Below, in pieces: positions 1-12,452 of a stretch of 64,000 bases of DNA (position 1 is the stretch's first letter; each line of letters opens with the position of its first letter). Below the pieces are notes generated by a model. That model did no database searches, was not told the DNA's origin, and saw only the letters and a list, made by a program, of their open reading frames with translations. Source of the DNA: Gremmenia infestans (lineage: Eukaryota; Ascomycota; Leotiomycetes; Helotiales; Hamatocanthoscyphaceae). A program made the position numbers and the translations under genes. The DNA lies in assembly GCA_032629725.1 (NCBI GenBank), contig JAFEVB010000029.1:1240001-1304000 (forward strand), written 5' to 3'.

Positions 1-1
1 A

Positions 2-1088
2 AGACCGGTACCTGGCTTTCGGTACTCGGATGGGTTCTCTCCTCGGTCTTCGCGTTTTTCAGAGAGAAGTGACCCACTGTCACCAACCAAGGGAATTCTG
101 ACTTCAAAAACCGCACCTCCGATCCATGGGCCCACGGCTAGAGAAATTGCTGAAGCACCAAACGCAATTCCTGGTCAAGCATGGGCGTTGGATTACAATA
201 CTGGCCCCGAGGAAAACCAAGAACCGAGCAGACAGGGAACATCGTTTTTCAACGACGATTCCCGACGTAATTCTTTTGCTGATTCTATCGCAAGCAGTGC
301 ATACACGACGGAGTCACGCCTACCACAGGGGCAGAGACGTTTTGACGAGCAGGGAGAGGCCTTGAATAGACTTTCTCGCGCGTCTTCAGAACTCCATGTC
401 TCTACTCACCACCACAGTCTGCAACACAGACATGTTTCTGAACTATCAGGAGATGCTGGTACATCACCAGGCGGTAGCCAGCCATACTCCCGTACCCCAG
501 AGCTAAGGGTTTCCCATAAGCTTGCTGAGCGTAAACGTCGGACCGAGATGAAGGATCTTTTTGATCAACTCCGAGACCTTATGCCACAAGAGCGAGGCTC
601 AAAAGCTTCTAAATGGGAGATCTTGACTAAGGGTAAGCAATACGACGTAGCACTTAAGGCAAGCCCTATACTGATTGACTCTAGCTATATCGGAGTATGG
701 CCGCGCCATGAACGACATCACACGCCTCTCTTCGCGAGTGCGGTCGTTGGAGGCCGAACTCGAGACCTCGCGCCGCGAGTCTGCAGCCTTGCGATTAGAG
801 AACAGTCAGCTACGCCAAGAGCTCGCTGGCTTCGCTGGTCCTCATCGGCCTACACACTCGTCACACTCTGCCCAGCCCCCCATCTCCTCCGAGTACCCAT
901 CTATGAGGTCAAATGTTTATGGTTCAAACCCAATGGATCAAAACCCTCGCCATGAGAACTACGTGATCAGATCGGCGGAACAATTACCACCGATTCGAAA
1001 CGCTATCAACGGCCATCCGCAAGGCCCAGAAGCAATGAGCGGAGTTCAATACCAAACGGGCTTCCGTGCTGGTCCCGAGCATTTCTAA
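2..1088 (+). CDS. bHLH transcription factor, 5' end outside window
   Basis: Nuclear DNA-binding regulator of the basic helix-loop-helix family. Exons: (off window) 2-632 and 685-1088; the first is open from the window edge, so the start lies upstream. The intron (GTAAGC..CTAG) splits an Ala codon. A low-complexity Ser/Arg/Pro-rich N-terminal part precedes the bHLH. The basic segment HKLAERKRR (about nt 512-538) has the H..E..R spacing of factors that bind E-boxes (CANNTG). After the loop, helix 2 (WEILTKAISEY) crosses the intron and runs into a leucine-zipper-like coiled coil (about nt 700-830). The C-terminus is Pro/Asn/Gln-rich and disordered in appearance. The family call is firm; the target pathway cannot be read from the sequence. 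Confidence 0.85.
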
Positions 1089-2331
1089 GAACAGGATATT
1101 CCTTGATTTCCTTGAGCAGCCTCTATTTCTGGATTCGAACTGGTTCTGATATATCTGTCAGTGACGATCATATCACTTTTTTAACACGGGCTGGAACGCA
1201 TGCTTGGACCAACAATTCACCATGCCCGCTCTCGGCTTCCCGTATTATATTCTCCTGGCAGCTACGACACCAGCGGCTCTCGATGACAATTTCGAGGATA
1301 CGTCTTGATGAATTCATTCACTGCGCTTGCAAGCAAACTTTCTTTTGTATAACTAAGATCCACTACATTATATCACAAGCCGGGTGGCTTAAAGTGTGTT
1401 ACTAAGGCCTGTTACTTTCTTTCCTTTGTGTTATTGTATCAACTCCACGGTTGGCGGAATCGTTCATGCAATAATACCCTCTATGGAATTGGTGGCTGTC
1501 ACATCCATTTCCTTTGGAAAACTATAAAAACCACAAGGCGTTTTTGGGGGAGGAGAATTTTGCATCTAATTGGGGATGTCGTCTACGATACAGGGCGTTG
1601 ATGGAATATTTGCCTCTTAGAGGCCTCTACAAAAGCTTGAAAGGGGTTGGTTTACTTGGCGTTTGATATACCCGCACCGGCCTTACCTGGCTTCTCATGC
1701 CCCTTGCTGCAGCTTCCGGTGTTGTATTGGAGGTTTGGCTCGAGGATGGTGGGAATTGTGCACAAACATATATTACAATTGGTTCTAGCGTGCCGTGCGG
1801 CTCAGATAGTCAAACTAGAAATAAGGAACGGTTAAAGAGAGCTTTAATCAATATAAAGAGTTTCACAATCTGCCACATTAATTCTGAGTCTTTTCACCTC
1901 TGTGAACTAATTAGAATTCTTCAAGACTTTTGAACTAAGATCTTTAAAGTAATAAGTCAGGCAAAAAGAAGAGCTTTATCACTAAACATGAGAGAATTGT
2001 TGAAGTTGCATTCGGAAAGCTTTGGCCTGATCCAAACTGACAAGTACACATAACAAATTCAAAACTGTAGAGAATCATCAAGTCACCATATCTTTTGTGG
2101 GAGTGAGTAAAAAAGCTTTGATAACAGAAGTTGTTGTCAAACTCAGGAGAACAGATCACCAGGATATGACGTCTAAAACGGACTAGCGTTGGTATTAGCG
2201 TCGCGCTACTTGCTTCAGGCAAAAAAGTCGTGTAGAAATTATTTGGAGAACTCATCACCTCTACACAAGACATCAAGAAGACTTTTCTCATCCAGTCCTC
2301 TACATACACAATCCGCAATCATGTAAGCTCA
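1089..2331. other. intergenic region
   Basis: About 1.2 kb between two plus-strand genes. It holds only short open frames without recognisable domains. It should contain the 3' UTR of the bHLH gene and the promoter of the RNA-binding protein. I see no repeat or RNA gene. Confidence 0.5.
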
Positions 2332-3517
2332 ATGATATGCCCCATTCATCAGCGTATGCTCTACAGAACTAACAATTGTTCAAGGCATCTTATCCGCCGT
2401 ACCGCTTTCCGCGCTGCTTCCTCGCCATCCACTTCCTGGATCGCTCAATCGCGATCCATCAACACATGCTCTCCCTTCCTCGTCAGATCAAAAGTACAAG
2501 CTACCGGTATCTCCCCATCAGTATTCAGACGCTTTGCAAGCGATGATGCTAGTACTCCTTCATCCGCCGATGGCGAATCCTCCTCCGTCAGCTCAGCCGT
2601 AGGCTCTGCTACTGAGACTGCAACTACGTATGCTAGTGAGGCTGCCGAAAGCGTGAAGGAGAGTGCCCAAGAGGCTAAGGACACCTTTGTCGATTCTGCC
2701 GCCGCTGCAGGCCTCGCCTACCAACCAAGAGAAGACAGGAGAGAATCGAGACCGTATGATGGTGGCTCTCGTGGTGGCTATGGTGACCGCAATGGAGGTG
2801 GTCGATCATTCGATAGAGGAGATAGAGGAAGTGGAAGATCCTTTGACAGAGGATCTGATCGTCGCGGACCTCCTCGTGAGGCGCAGGAGATGACTCCTAC
2901 AACCACCGTCTACATTGGAAACCTGCTTTTCGATATTACCGCCAATGACCTGGAGCGCGAATTCGGTCAATTTGGAGAGATCAAGTCGTCAATCGTTGCA
3001 ACTGATCCCAGAGGCATGAGCAAAGGGTAAGATTCTAGGCGTATTTCACTCTTGGCATAGTAGCTAACATTCTTTAAGATTCGGATATGTCGAATTCGAA
3101 ACCCTTGAGCAGTCCGCCGCTGCCATTGCAGCCAAGCACCAAGAAGTTTTCGAAGGCCGCCGTCTTGTCGTCAACTACCAGAACAAGACCCGTCGTGAGA
3201 GCACTATAAACCCACCATCCAAGACTCTCTTCATCGGCAACCTTGCCTTTGAAATGTCGGATGCTGATCTCAACAAGCTCTTCCGTGATATCAAAAACGT
3301 CATTGACGTCCGCGTTGCCATTGATAGACGCACTGGTCAGCCAAGAGGATTCGCCCACGCCGACTTTGTTGATGTTGAGAGCGCCTCCAAGGGAATGGAG
3401 GCTCTCAAGGATCAAGAGATCTACGGCCGCAAATTGAGAGTTGACTTCAGCCTGGGTAACAGAGAGAGAGCTACCGAAGGTGGCTTTGGTGGTGGCCGCC
3501 CTCAGTCGAGCTTCTAA
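2332..3517 (+). CDS. two-RRM RNA-binding protein, probably mitochondrial
   Basis: Exons 2332-3026 and 3079-3517, 377 aa; the intron joins AAA-GG|A-TTC within RNP1 of the first RRM. The N-terminus (about residues 1-66) is rich in Arg, Ser and Ala, lacks acidic residues and ends near RRFAS, which looks like a mitochondrial presequence. Then come an Ala/Ser/Glu helical stretch, an RGG/Asp-Arg-rich segment (about nt 2740-2880), and two RRMs: RRM1 with RNP2 VYIGNL and RNP1 KGFGYVEF, RRM2 with RNP2 LFIGNL and RNP1 RGFAHADF. The C-terminus is Gly/Arg-rich. The likely role is binding organellar RNA, though nucleolin-type proteins share the RGG plus RRM layout. Start choice: ATG 2332 is in frame, and a second ATG at 2356 is equally plausible. 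RRM identity is sure; location is inferred. Confidence 0.8.
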
Positions 3518-4202
3518 TCGATCGTTGAGATGTAATGGAGGGGATGTCCGATATCGATGGTGTACAGCGTTTGGTATAGGACGCACAGTGCAATGTATAA
3601 GATGGTGGAGTGTAACAAAAAGTTGGCGGGAGATTATATGGAGCTCATTTTCATGGGAACTCGACTTTTCTATATCTTGTCTTAAAGCTCATTGCATTTT
3701 TATCGTTGTAAAATAGGGGTTTTGGGCAGGCGTAGAGAGATCGAGATCGACGAACAGAACTTCAACTCCACTCACGATTGTCATGGGAGAACTTTTTTTA
3801 TGTCAATAGCAGTAACCTAATGAACACACTCCTGCAAATATCCTATTCTTTATATATGCTAGTCCGTGATGAATAATAAATGGTGATTGTAGTTGTAGCT
3901 GAACGACATGTGATTTGGGGCAAGGCTGCCAAAGCCAAAGCCGTTCGTTCACCTCGGCTGCGATTAAAATGATTTGAAAGACTTCCCCACACTCTTGACC
4001 TCCCCATTATTCCTGATCTGTACAGAAATCACAACTTCTACGACATACTTTTCCTGTACATTAAATTACGGAATTACGACTCTTTGCATATAAACTTATG
4101 AAAGTCTTTAACCTCAACCAAGAAAACTAGTAACAAGAGTGGCGACAGCGATTGATTACACATCGGAATTCCCCCCGCATCACATTTGGATATCAGCAAA
4201 AT
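3518..4202. other. intergenic region
   Basis: 3' end of the RNA-binding protein gene and promoter of PEX5. AT-rich near 3830-3900. No coding or structured element recognised. Confidence 0.5.
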
Positions 4203-6223
4203 ATGTCTTTTATGGGCGGCGCCGAGTGCTCGACAGCCGGAAATCCTCTCAGCCAGTTTACGAAACATGTACAAGATGACAAGAGTCTGCAGAGGGATAG
4301 GCTGGTGGGGAGGGGGCCAGGTCCAAACATGCAGGGTATGCGGAGTACTGGGGGTATGAATGGGAGTCAGGACAATGTGAGTTTCCACAGACCTCTTGGG
4401 GTGAACAACATATCGTGTGCAGAAACAAATGGAAGGATTCATTGCTAATATCGAGTTGATAGATGATGAACGATTTCATGCAGCAAAACGGCCAGCTTCC
4501 TGAAGCTTTTATGGAGCAACATAACCTACACCAGAACCCGCATATGCGTACTGGCTCAACGTCACCTGGAGTTGGGGGATGGGCACAGGAGTTCAACCCT
4601 TCAGTAGAACAGCGGGCGCGGATGGAGGCTTCATTTCAAGCTCCTAAAGGTACTGCGTTTAGTCCCGCCGACTTTCAGAGATTCCAGCAAATGGGTCAAG
4701 TCCCGGCGCGGACGGCAAGCCCTATGGCCCAGAGCAATGGGTATTCGAGCTACCAAGGAGGACCACAAATGGGTATGAGAATGGGTGGTATGGGCATGGG
4801 TATGGGCGGAATGGGAATGGGGATGATGAATAGGCCATCATTTACGCCACAACAAAACTTACAGCAAGAAGGGAAAGGGAAGGGGAAAATGGTAGAGCTC
4901 GATGACGAGCACTGGGAAGAACAGTTCAAGCAGATTGATATCCAGGGACGGGAAGAGGAAGAAGCTCTAGCCGGAGAGGCAGAGCTTGATCAAATGGACA
5001 GGTCAGTCCTTGAATCCGAAACCAATGACTTTGGTGATTTCGAATCTATTTGGAGGGGCATACAAGCTGAGACTGCCGCTGCTAGGGAGATGGTTAACAC
5101 AGATAACATGGAGAGTGAAATGGGCGTCCATATGGGCGACCTGGAGCAATGGGATGGTTTTGAATCTTTAGGAACACATCAATCGCCATTCCGAGACCCG
5201 CAATTGGGAGAGTACATGTTTGAAGAGGACAATATTTTCAAGAATGCCAACAATCCTTTTGACGAAGGTGTACGGATAATGCACGAGGGTGGAAATCTCT
5301 CTTTGGCAGCATTAGCCTTCGAAGCGGCAGTTCAAAAAGATGAGCAACATATCGAAGCCTGGGTACTCCTTGGTTCAGCACAAGCACAGAACGAGAAAGA
5401 AACCCCAGCAATCCGAGCTCTACAACAGACATTGAAATTAGACCCCAACAACCTCACAGCTCTCATGGGCCTAGCAGTAAGCTACACAAATGAAGGCTAC
5501 GATAGCACCGCATACCGGACCCTAGAACGCTGGCTATCGATTAAATACCCCACCATCGTCTCCCCCTCCAACCTCTCCTCAGAAGCAGACGTCGGCTTCA
5601 CAGACCGCCACCTCCTCCACCAAAAAGTAACCGATCTCTTCATCGGCGCCGCCCAGCTGTCCCCCGACGGCGAGCACATGGACCCAGATGTGCAAGTCGG
5701 GCTCGGCGTGCTCTTCTACGGTGCCGAGGAATACGACAAGGCAGTCGACTGTTTCTCCGCCGCGCTCGCCAGCACCGAGTCCGGAACCAGCAACCAGCGC
5801 GACCAGATCCACCTCCTGTGGAACCGACTGGGCGCGACCCTCGCCAACAGCGGCCGCAGCGAGGAAGCCATCGCCGCGTACGAAAAGGCGCTTACGCTGC
5901 GCACCAACTTTGTGCGCGCGCGCTACAACCTCGGCGTCTCGTGCATCAACATCGGGTGTTTTGACGAAGCTGCCTCGCATCTGCTAGGCGCGCTGGCTAT
6001 GCACAAGGTGGTTGAGAGCGAGGGCAAGGAGAAGGCGCGGGAGTTCCTGGACGCGGGCGCTCTGAGTGACGCGGAGCTGGATCGCATTATTAGCCAGAAC
6101 CAGAGTACGAACTTGTATGATACCCTCCGGAGGGTCTTTAGCCAGATGGGCCGGAGGGATTTGGCGGAGCGCGTTACGGTTGGCATGGATGTCGAGAGCT
6201 TTAGGGGGGATTTCGACTTTTGA
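4203..6223 (+). CDS. PEX5: peroxisomal targeting signal 1 receptor Pex5
   Basis: Cycling receptor that binds C-terminal SKL-type (PTS1) signals in the cytosol and delivers cargo to the peroxisomal docking complex. Exons 4203-4376 and 4463-6223, 644 aa. The start MSFMGGAECS carries the conserved Cys (residue 9) used for export by monoubiquitination. The disordered N-terminal half has WxxxF-type docking motifs (WAQEF, WEEQF, and WDGF-like). A Met/Gly repeat is encoded at 4769-4831. The C-terminal half (about residues 285-610) is a TPR array that forms the PTS1-binding ring, with typical pieces such as AWVLLGSAQAQNE and ARYNLGVSCINIG. Length fits the family. Convergent with the exonuclease gene downstream. 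Identification is firm. Confidence 0.95.
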
Positions 6224-6577
6224 TCTGAGAGAGGTATGGTATGGTAGATTTCTTGTAGATAGGAAATATGGTACAAAATACGGTCATTAGGTCCAGATTT
6301 ACAGTGTTTGTGATTGGTGTTCTGAACATACTGTAACCGCCGTGGGCTTTCTAGTGAAGAAAAAAAATGAATTCTTTTCATCCGGATGAAGCACACGAAG
6401 CGCAGATTTGCACATTTGCCTCTACTTAGTTTTCCATGAATGGGTATCTATCGCATGGCTGCTATGTCTCATAATTCCACTCCAGGCTATTTGACCACAA
6501 GAATACGGCTCGCAGCGACACCCAAGCAACCATTTCATATCGTCGTCGGACAAACACATCCACACGTATTCATCCAC
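6224..6577. other. convergent 3' region
   Basis: 354 nt between the stop codons of PEX5 and the exonuclease gene. Both 3' UTRs must lie here. No other element seen. Confidence 0.5.
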
Positions 6578-8934
6578 TCACTTGACGCCAATAAACGCCA
6601 ATCCATCCCTCGCCGCCCTCGCCGCTCTCTTCAAAGCCTGCTCCTCAGTATCCGTCCACTTTACACTCAACTCATCCCATTTCCTGATCTTGTACTCCTT
6701 TTTGAACTGCGTCTGCATGGCTTGCAGTCTGCTCATTTCGCGAGGGTCGCCGGAGCCGCTGTAGATGACGAGGGCGGTGCATGGGGGTAGTGCTTGGTAG
6801 ATTTGGTGGAGACGGTTGGTGAGGGCCGCTGCTGCGACATCGATGGGTGTGTTTTTGTCTGGGGGAGGGAGAGGGAGGGAAGAGGTGGCTGTAGGCTCCG
6901 AGTGGTCGATATCGGTAATGGTGTCGGTCATGGCAGTATTTTGCTTCGGTCGATCAGTCAACGCAATACCTTCTGTCGAAACGTCGGTTGTGGGGGTATC
7001 ATTCGTCGTGCTCTCAGGAGTCGTTTGCTTGTTCTTATTCCACCATCCTTTCAGAGCCTCCAACTCTCTGAATCGCGCCCACACAAAATCAACACCGCCA
7101 CCGGGGATTTCCTTTCCGTCGACATCACCCTTCACAGCTCGGATGACACCTTCCATGACCTCCTCATCGCTGTGGCATCCAATTGGAAACGATGAAGCTG
7201 CTCCGGGTCCTTTCTTTGGCTCGCCCCAGTCTATCATCGCGCTCGACTTGCCTGTAAGTGGACTTGGAATAGCTGAGCCACCTTGGTTCTTGTACCGTAC
7301 GCCCATTCTAGCAATACGCTTGAACAAGTTCTCTCCGGCTGCATCGCCCATACCCCATTCCTTGCCTTTCTCGCATTTCTGCTTCACCAGATCAAGACAT
7401 GTCCTCGCGTCTTCGATAGAGTCGTGGCCAGCTCCCGGACCGGTTGTACCATGGCCTTTCTGAATTTCTCGGTTCAGGTAGCGTTGTGCAAGCCATTTTA
7501 GGGATGACTTCAGCGGTGGACCTCTGGGATGAGGGAATATAATAGATGTATCAATAATGAAGGGGTGAGTGATTTTGAGGGCGTTGAGGTCAGAATTCAG
7601 GGAGTGGCCGATGAGAACAGCGCGTGGGTGAAGAATGTCGAGAAGCTTTTTCTGAATGTCTTGTAAAGTTGTCGTAATTGGGGCTATCATCTGTTCCGTG
7701 ATCCCAGAATACCTGATGAAATGTTAGTAATACCCCAAAGAGTGAGAGAAATAAATTACTGTGTTAGGTAGTTTATGATGGGCCTTTCTGGCTTGACAAG
7801 CTCATCAAGAATAACACTACCATCCCAGGTCACAATACTAATTCGGGTAAGTGAGAATTCATTCTCCCCTGTCATACACATCTCGCAGTCCATCGCAAGA
7901 ACCTCTCGGCCAGCTGTTATACTACCAGTTTCGATTTCTTTATCCGGTGGTGTACCCTGATCAAGCGTTTTGACTAAAGAATCAACCCATCCATGCTCTT
8001 GCGAGACCCCGGCAGAACGCCGATTATCCATCCACCCATTCTTCTCAGCTTCGTCGCTATACGAGGCAGGATGAAGGACGTATTCGTTCTCAAGAAGCTC
8101 CTCAGGAGAATGGACAAATTCCGAGATTGGAGTTCGATTATTCTTCCACCCATGGGGCTCTTTTGCAGGCTTAGCCCCCTTCTTGTTCTTCGACCATTGC
8201 TTATCTTCTTTCGTCTTGGGCAATGGTGCTGTAAGAATCGCGTGTAATGGTGAGTGCATCTTGCTGAACTTATCGTCTCCAGGTGTCTTGACTGGCCAAA
8301 GGTGCTTGAACATATCTGCAAACGGCTTTAACGACTCAGGCAACTCTTCCTCAACAAGGTTTACTGGATAGTATTCATCGGGTGAGTTGTAGTTGTTATT
8401 GCGATGCTCTTTATTTCCCCTGCCATCTTTTTGCTTTAGGTCAAACATCTCCTTCTCTAGGCCAGGGACCATAAGAACAACGACCTTCCGAATCTCAGGT
8501 CTGTGGCGCACAGATACGAAAGAAGGTGAAGGTGCATCTGTGAGAATGTAGAGAATCAAATTCTGTAGGTCACTGATCTTGATCTGCGACTGGAGTCTCG
8601 AATCTTTGGAGAACTCGATGGCGGGGTAGTTTCCTGATTGCTGCTTGGGGATCTTTTTTGCTTTCTTGCGGCGGGGCTCTACTGTCTGCCAGTCTTGCGA
8701 AGTCTTCGATTCCGTACTTTGAAGCTTGAGCGACGCTGAATCCTCGATGGGGCGACTGGCAGATGTCAGATTGAACTCTGGCAGTTCGGGCTGGCGAAGG
8801 AATGATGGTATGGCATCCATACCGGTGTGTTCGGCGCTGTTTGCAGAGAGCTTGCGCTTCTTGTTGTTTGTTGGAGGCATGTTAGAGGGAGTTTGACTGC
8901 TGTTATCAGCAACCTGCTGGTTGGGGGAAGACAT
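6578..8934 (-). CDS. REX1: RNA exonuclease, REX1/RNH70 type (DEDDh)
   Basis: 3'-to-5' exoribonuclease of the DEDDh class. Yeast Rex1 trims 5S rRNA, 5.8S rRNA and tRNA precursors in the nucleus. Exons on the minus strand: 8934-7760 and 7712-6578, 769 aa; the intron splits a Gln codon before YSGITEQM. The N-terminal half is Lys/Ser-rich with a basic stretch (RRKKAKKIPK) that could be a nuclear signal. The catalytic set is visible: D349 and E351 in MDCEMC, D433 in HSLNSDLNALK, H488 and D493 in HDSIEDAR. YSGIT is a family hallmark. The C-terminal 200 or so residues lack a known domain. It is longer than the yeast enzyme. Divergent from the Mis18-like gene, 511 nt apart. REX1 rather than REX3/REX4 is judged by motif and length. 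Confidence 0.88.
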
Positions 8935-9445
8935 CTGGTGTTGGTGTGAGGTGTAAGGTATGTGAGGCTGTGTGGAAGAAGGAAGCTCTTGAAGATTTCC
9001 TTGGGGTTTCAGCCGACGAGGCTACCCAATTAGATTGCTTCATACAAAAAGCAGTAAGCGAGAGACAAGGCTGACCTGAGCAACAACGACTTGGATCTTT
9101 AGGATACTCCATTTAATTGAAAATGCACTTTTGGGAATTCAAAACTGGTAATAATAATAGTGGGATATTCTACTTTGTATTGACCTCAACATCTCCTCCG
9201 GAATTTAGGCTATAAATGTCTTCTTGACGCGAGCCTGCCACGAAAAAAACACGTCTCGGATTTACAATATAACATATTGAAGAAATAGCATCCCAGCTAC
9301 AGGGCTAACTAGGATAATTTCCGCCCTTCCTTCTTTCTCCATCCCAACCCATCGACTAACTGCTCACTTTCATAACGCTGTTGTATCTTTGTTTGCCAGG
9401 CATCAATCAAAGCCGGCCATTTGAATTCGCCACTCGCCCGTCAAC
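8935..9445. promoter_or_regulatory. shared divergent promoter region
   Basis: 511 nt between the start codons of the exonuclease (-) and the Mis18-like gene (+). It must serve both. No element I would name with confidence. A short minus-strand frame at 8906-9112 overlaps it and shows no coding character. Confidence 0.5.
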
Positions 9446-11885
9446 ATGGACGTAGTCATTTGCTACTGTCTCCATTGCAAATCAGAACTGGGCCGCTTTC
9501 AGAATTCATGGATCAACATCGGGACTACCTTGTCCATACCATCGTACCCCATGCTCACTTATACTAGTGGCTGTGAGGGCGTCGGAGATTCGTTTGCAAG
9601 CCAGGCTGGGTCTCAAATGCAGAACTGGTATGTCACCAGAAATATTCCACAGTCTGGACGTCACCAAGCTAACTGCGAAGCGATAGTGCCTTGCAGAATG
9701 TGAATTGCAAGAAGTGCCAGACATTCGTTGGATATCGATGTGACAATGCTCCCGTGGGTCACTTGCTAGCTAAGTTCGATATCCTACAAGACCCGAGCAT
9801 GTTAAGTACTGACTTTTAGTACAGAGACCAACTCATTCTAAATATGAAGAAGGCTGTATCTGCAATCTCAGAGGCCACCGGAGAGAAAGCAAGGCTCACC
9901 ATCCTAGAGAGCTTGCCTTTGATCAACCCCAACGCCCAGAAACCACCTGTACCAAAGCGCGCATCTACGGTGCAGCCTTTCGGCTACACAGCCTCAAGGA
10001 TAGGATCTCGAATTAATGAAAATCACGCAAGCTCTGGCAGCATGCCTCCCCCATCAAATAGAGTTAAATCTACCCCAGAATTCTCAGAGTTCAAAGCATG
10101 GGCGCAGGACGCTATCAGTACCCAGCAGACGGACATCGATCGTGTTTCTAAGACCTTGATCAACATCGAAGGGGAGATGCAGACGTTTAGAGCTTTTATG
10201 AAAGAGGTTCGAACGGAACTTGCAACAGGTCGAGAGTTTCATCAAAAGTTAATCCAGGATCGAGATGGTTTGACAAAAGTCTCGGGAAAATTGGGACAAT
10301 TACAGAATCAGCTGAACTCCATGGACCAAGAATTACGTGGCAAAAGTGGAGTGTCACTCAGCAGAGACATTGAAATCATCATATCCGATATACAGCAAGT
10401 TAGCGAGAAGGCTTATGAAGTAGACGAGCTTAAGATTGAAGTGGGCCAGTTGAACACTCAGGTCAAGGATATGGAAGATGTGACCCAGGTCAGACAGGTA
10501 CCTAGTGAAGTCGAAAATTTGAAATTGGAGTTACAGACATTGAAAAGCCGGCTCGAATCCATCGAAGGGGCCGTGAATCAAGCCCCGTCACTACATTCAA
10601 CCAGACAAGCCGCTAGCTCAGAGGAATCGCAAAGCACCCAAGGCCATCCGCAAATCTCAAAGCGTCTTCCTCGTGTAGAAATCTACGTTAGGCCTCCAGA
10701 GGAACCAGCAAATTCAACTACCGACCTTGAACCACCAGCTCCTGCTTCAGAGGATCTTGAGGGTGGGCCGCACAACTCATCTCTCAAAAGAAAGCATGGC
10801 GATATCGAGAAGTCTGCTCCCGCCGATCAACAAATCGAAGCACCATCACTGCCAATAAAGCGTAGAAAGGCATCACGAAAGTCAGTGCTTGAGAAATCTT
10901 CACAGAATGTGGAACATGCATCTGGATCATCCCGTGTCCGTTTCAAATCGCCCCGCCCGGAGGTAATTGAAATACTCTCATCAGAGCGTGGATCACCTCC
11001 AATACTGGGCGAAGCCATGGAAACCGGCGACATCAATTCCACTAGAGACAATATCCGGGTTGACAAACAACTGCCTTTGAAAGCCACTCACGACGATTCA
11101 TCAGATTCAGTTTCGAATGCTCCACAGGGCAAGTCGAGGAAAGGGTCGGTCAGAAGGACAGCTTCTATGAACAACCTAGCAACGCCGTCGACGGTATCGG
11201 TACAATATAGAGACTCTCAAGGCGCTCTCATAACCACCTCTGGAAAGGTTGATGGAAGATCACTACGATACAGAACGTCTCATTCCAACAAAGAGAATAC
11301 AACGCCTGTCCAGAGAGACCAGGATACGGATAGAGGAACTGTTCGACTGCATGTCTTAGAGAATCAAGCTTCAGAGCGAATTCAAAAGGCACACTCAGCG
11401 TCCGCGAGAGGAGTCAAGCGTATCCGCTCCACTCCCAATCTTCGGTCGTCAGGCGTGACAAAGGACATGGAGGGCGGGGAGCCTTTAGCAGATGCTCCTT
11501 TACTATCTATAGAAAGGGACGGGCTGGACGACATCAAAGCCAGGCACACCGAAGTCCAAATGTCAAAGCCGGGTATTGTAATGGCTGAGAAATCTTCAGG
11601 TGCCCAAACAATTGAGCAAGCAAGCTCTACACCGACCGCCGCAAACCCCACCTCAGAAAAGCCCTATAAATGCGAATTATGCGGCAAAGGATATACCACT
11701 CTGCCATGGCTCAAGCAGGTAAGTACCCTTTCTCTATGTTAGAAACCTGTCTGATATTTGCATAGCATCAACGCTTCTCTTGTAGCAAAGCCGACACTGA
11801 TGAGCGGGTGAGAAATTCGAAATTAGCGGCGAGGGAGAAGCTTGTTAAGGACACGCTCGAGAGAGAGATGACTGCGGGTATGTGA
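9446..11885 (+). CDS. Mis18/Yippee-like CxxC protein with coiled coil and C-terminal C2HC finger
   Basis: Exons 9446-9627, 9687-9753, 9820-11718, 11766-11885; 755 aa, all phases consistent. The N-terminal part has two CxxC pairs (C8/C11 and C68/C71) followed by VGY..NAP and YRDQLIL, the pattern of the Mis18/Yippee zinc-binding fold. Mis18 proteins prime centromeres for CENP-A loading, so a centromere role is possible. A coiled coil follows (about residues 110-290), then a long Ser/Thr/Lys-rich disordered region with basic patches (KRRKASRK). The last exons encode a C2HC finger: C701, C704, H717, C722. Intron 2 uses the weak donor GTGGGT, chosen because it restores phase and avoids an in-frame stop. 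Function by homology is tentative; the architecture is directly visible. Confidence 0.65.
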
Positions 11886-12452
11886 GAAAGGGGATTTATG
11901 CGGAATGCATGGCACTGGTATGAATAGGGGTGGTTCTTAGTCAAGTATGGTTCTTGTTGTAAGATCGTCAAAGCCCCAGTTCCGTCAATCAATCTCGGGT
12001 TTAGTTAACCTTTGCCTTGTTCTATGGGGAAAGCTAGTCCATTTGTGTTTTACTTTCGAGGTCTTCTGGAGAGCGTGGGTCACGTGCTTATTATGCAATG
12101 CTTTTCGGCATCTTCATGTTTTGAAGCCTACTTGAAAACTCGCCATTCAATCATTGTAACGATACTTCGGATACAATAATAAACCACTTCATGTGCTGCT
12201 TCTTTACCTAGGCAAGAAACGTGCTGGTAGACATTCTTCGAGTAACATGGTCTAGCGGGGTATCACGTCGTGTAGCGTACTCGTACTTCACGGAGTAGGC
12301 ACATGTTGATGTCCTTATGAATGAATCACTTTAGAGATACCTCTGACATACTAAGGAAAGGTGTGAAGAGAGCCATCGCCGCAAGCAGCTTGGGCCGCGT
12401 TTGAACATCCAGGTACTCCAGTTTCTTGCCTCATTTCTCGCCAATTCTCGCC
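11886..12452. other. intergenic region
   Basis: 567 nt between two plus-strand genes, holding a 3' UTR and the F-box gene promoter. Nothing else recognised. Confidence 0.5.

Noticed and set aside
1125..1150. B-box-like GTTCGAATC on the minus strand, suggesting a tRNA
   Set aside because: The flanking bases do not form a T-stem and no acceptor or anticodon arm fits around it.
5579..5987. Long antisense and out-of-frame frames inside PEX5
   Set aside because: They arise from GC-rich codon usage in the TPR exon; the PEX5 frame has clear family motifs.
8906..9112. Minus-strand frame overlapping the start of the exonuclease gene
   Set aside because: Low-complexity product, no domain; it lies in the 5' region and the main ATG at 8934 is well supported.
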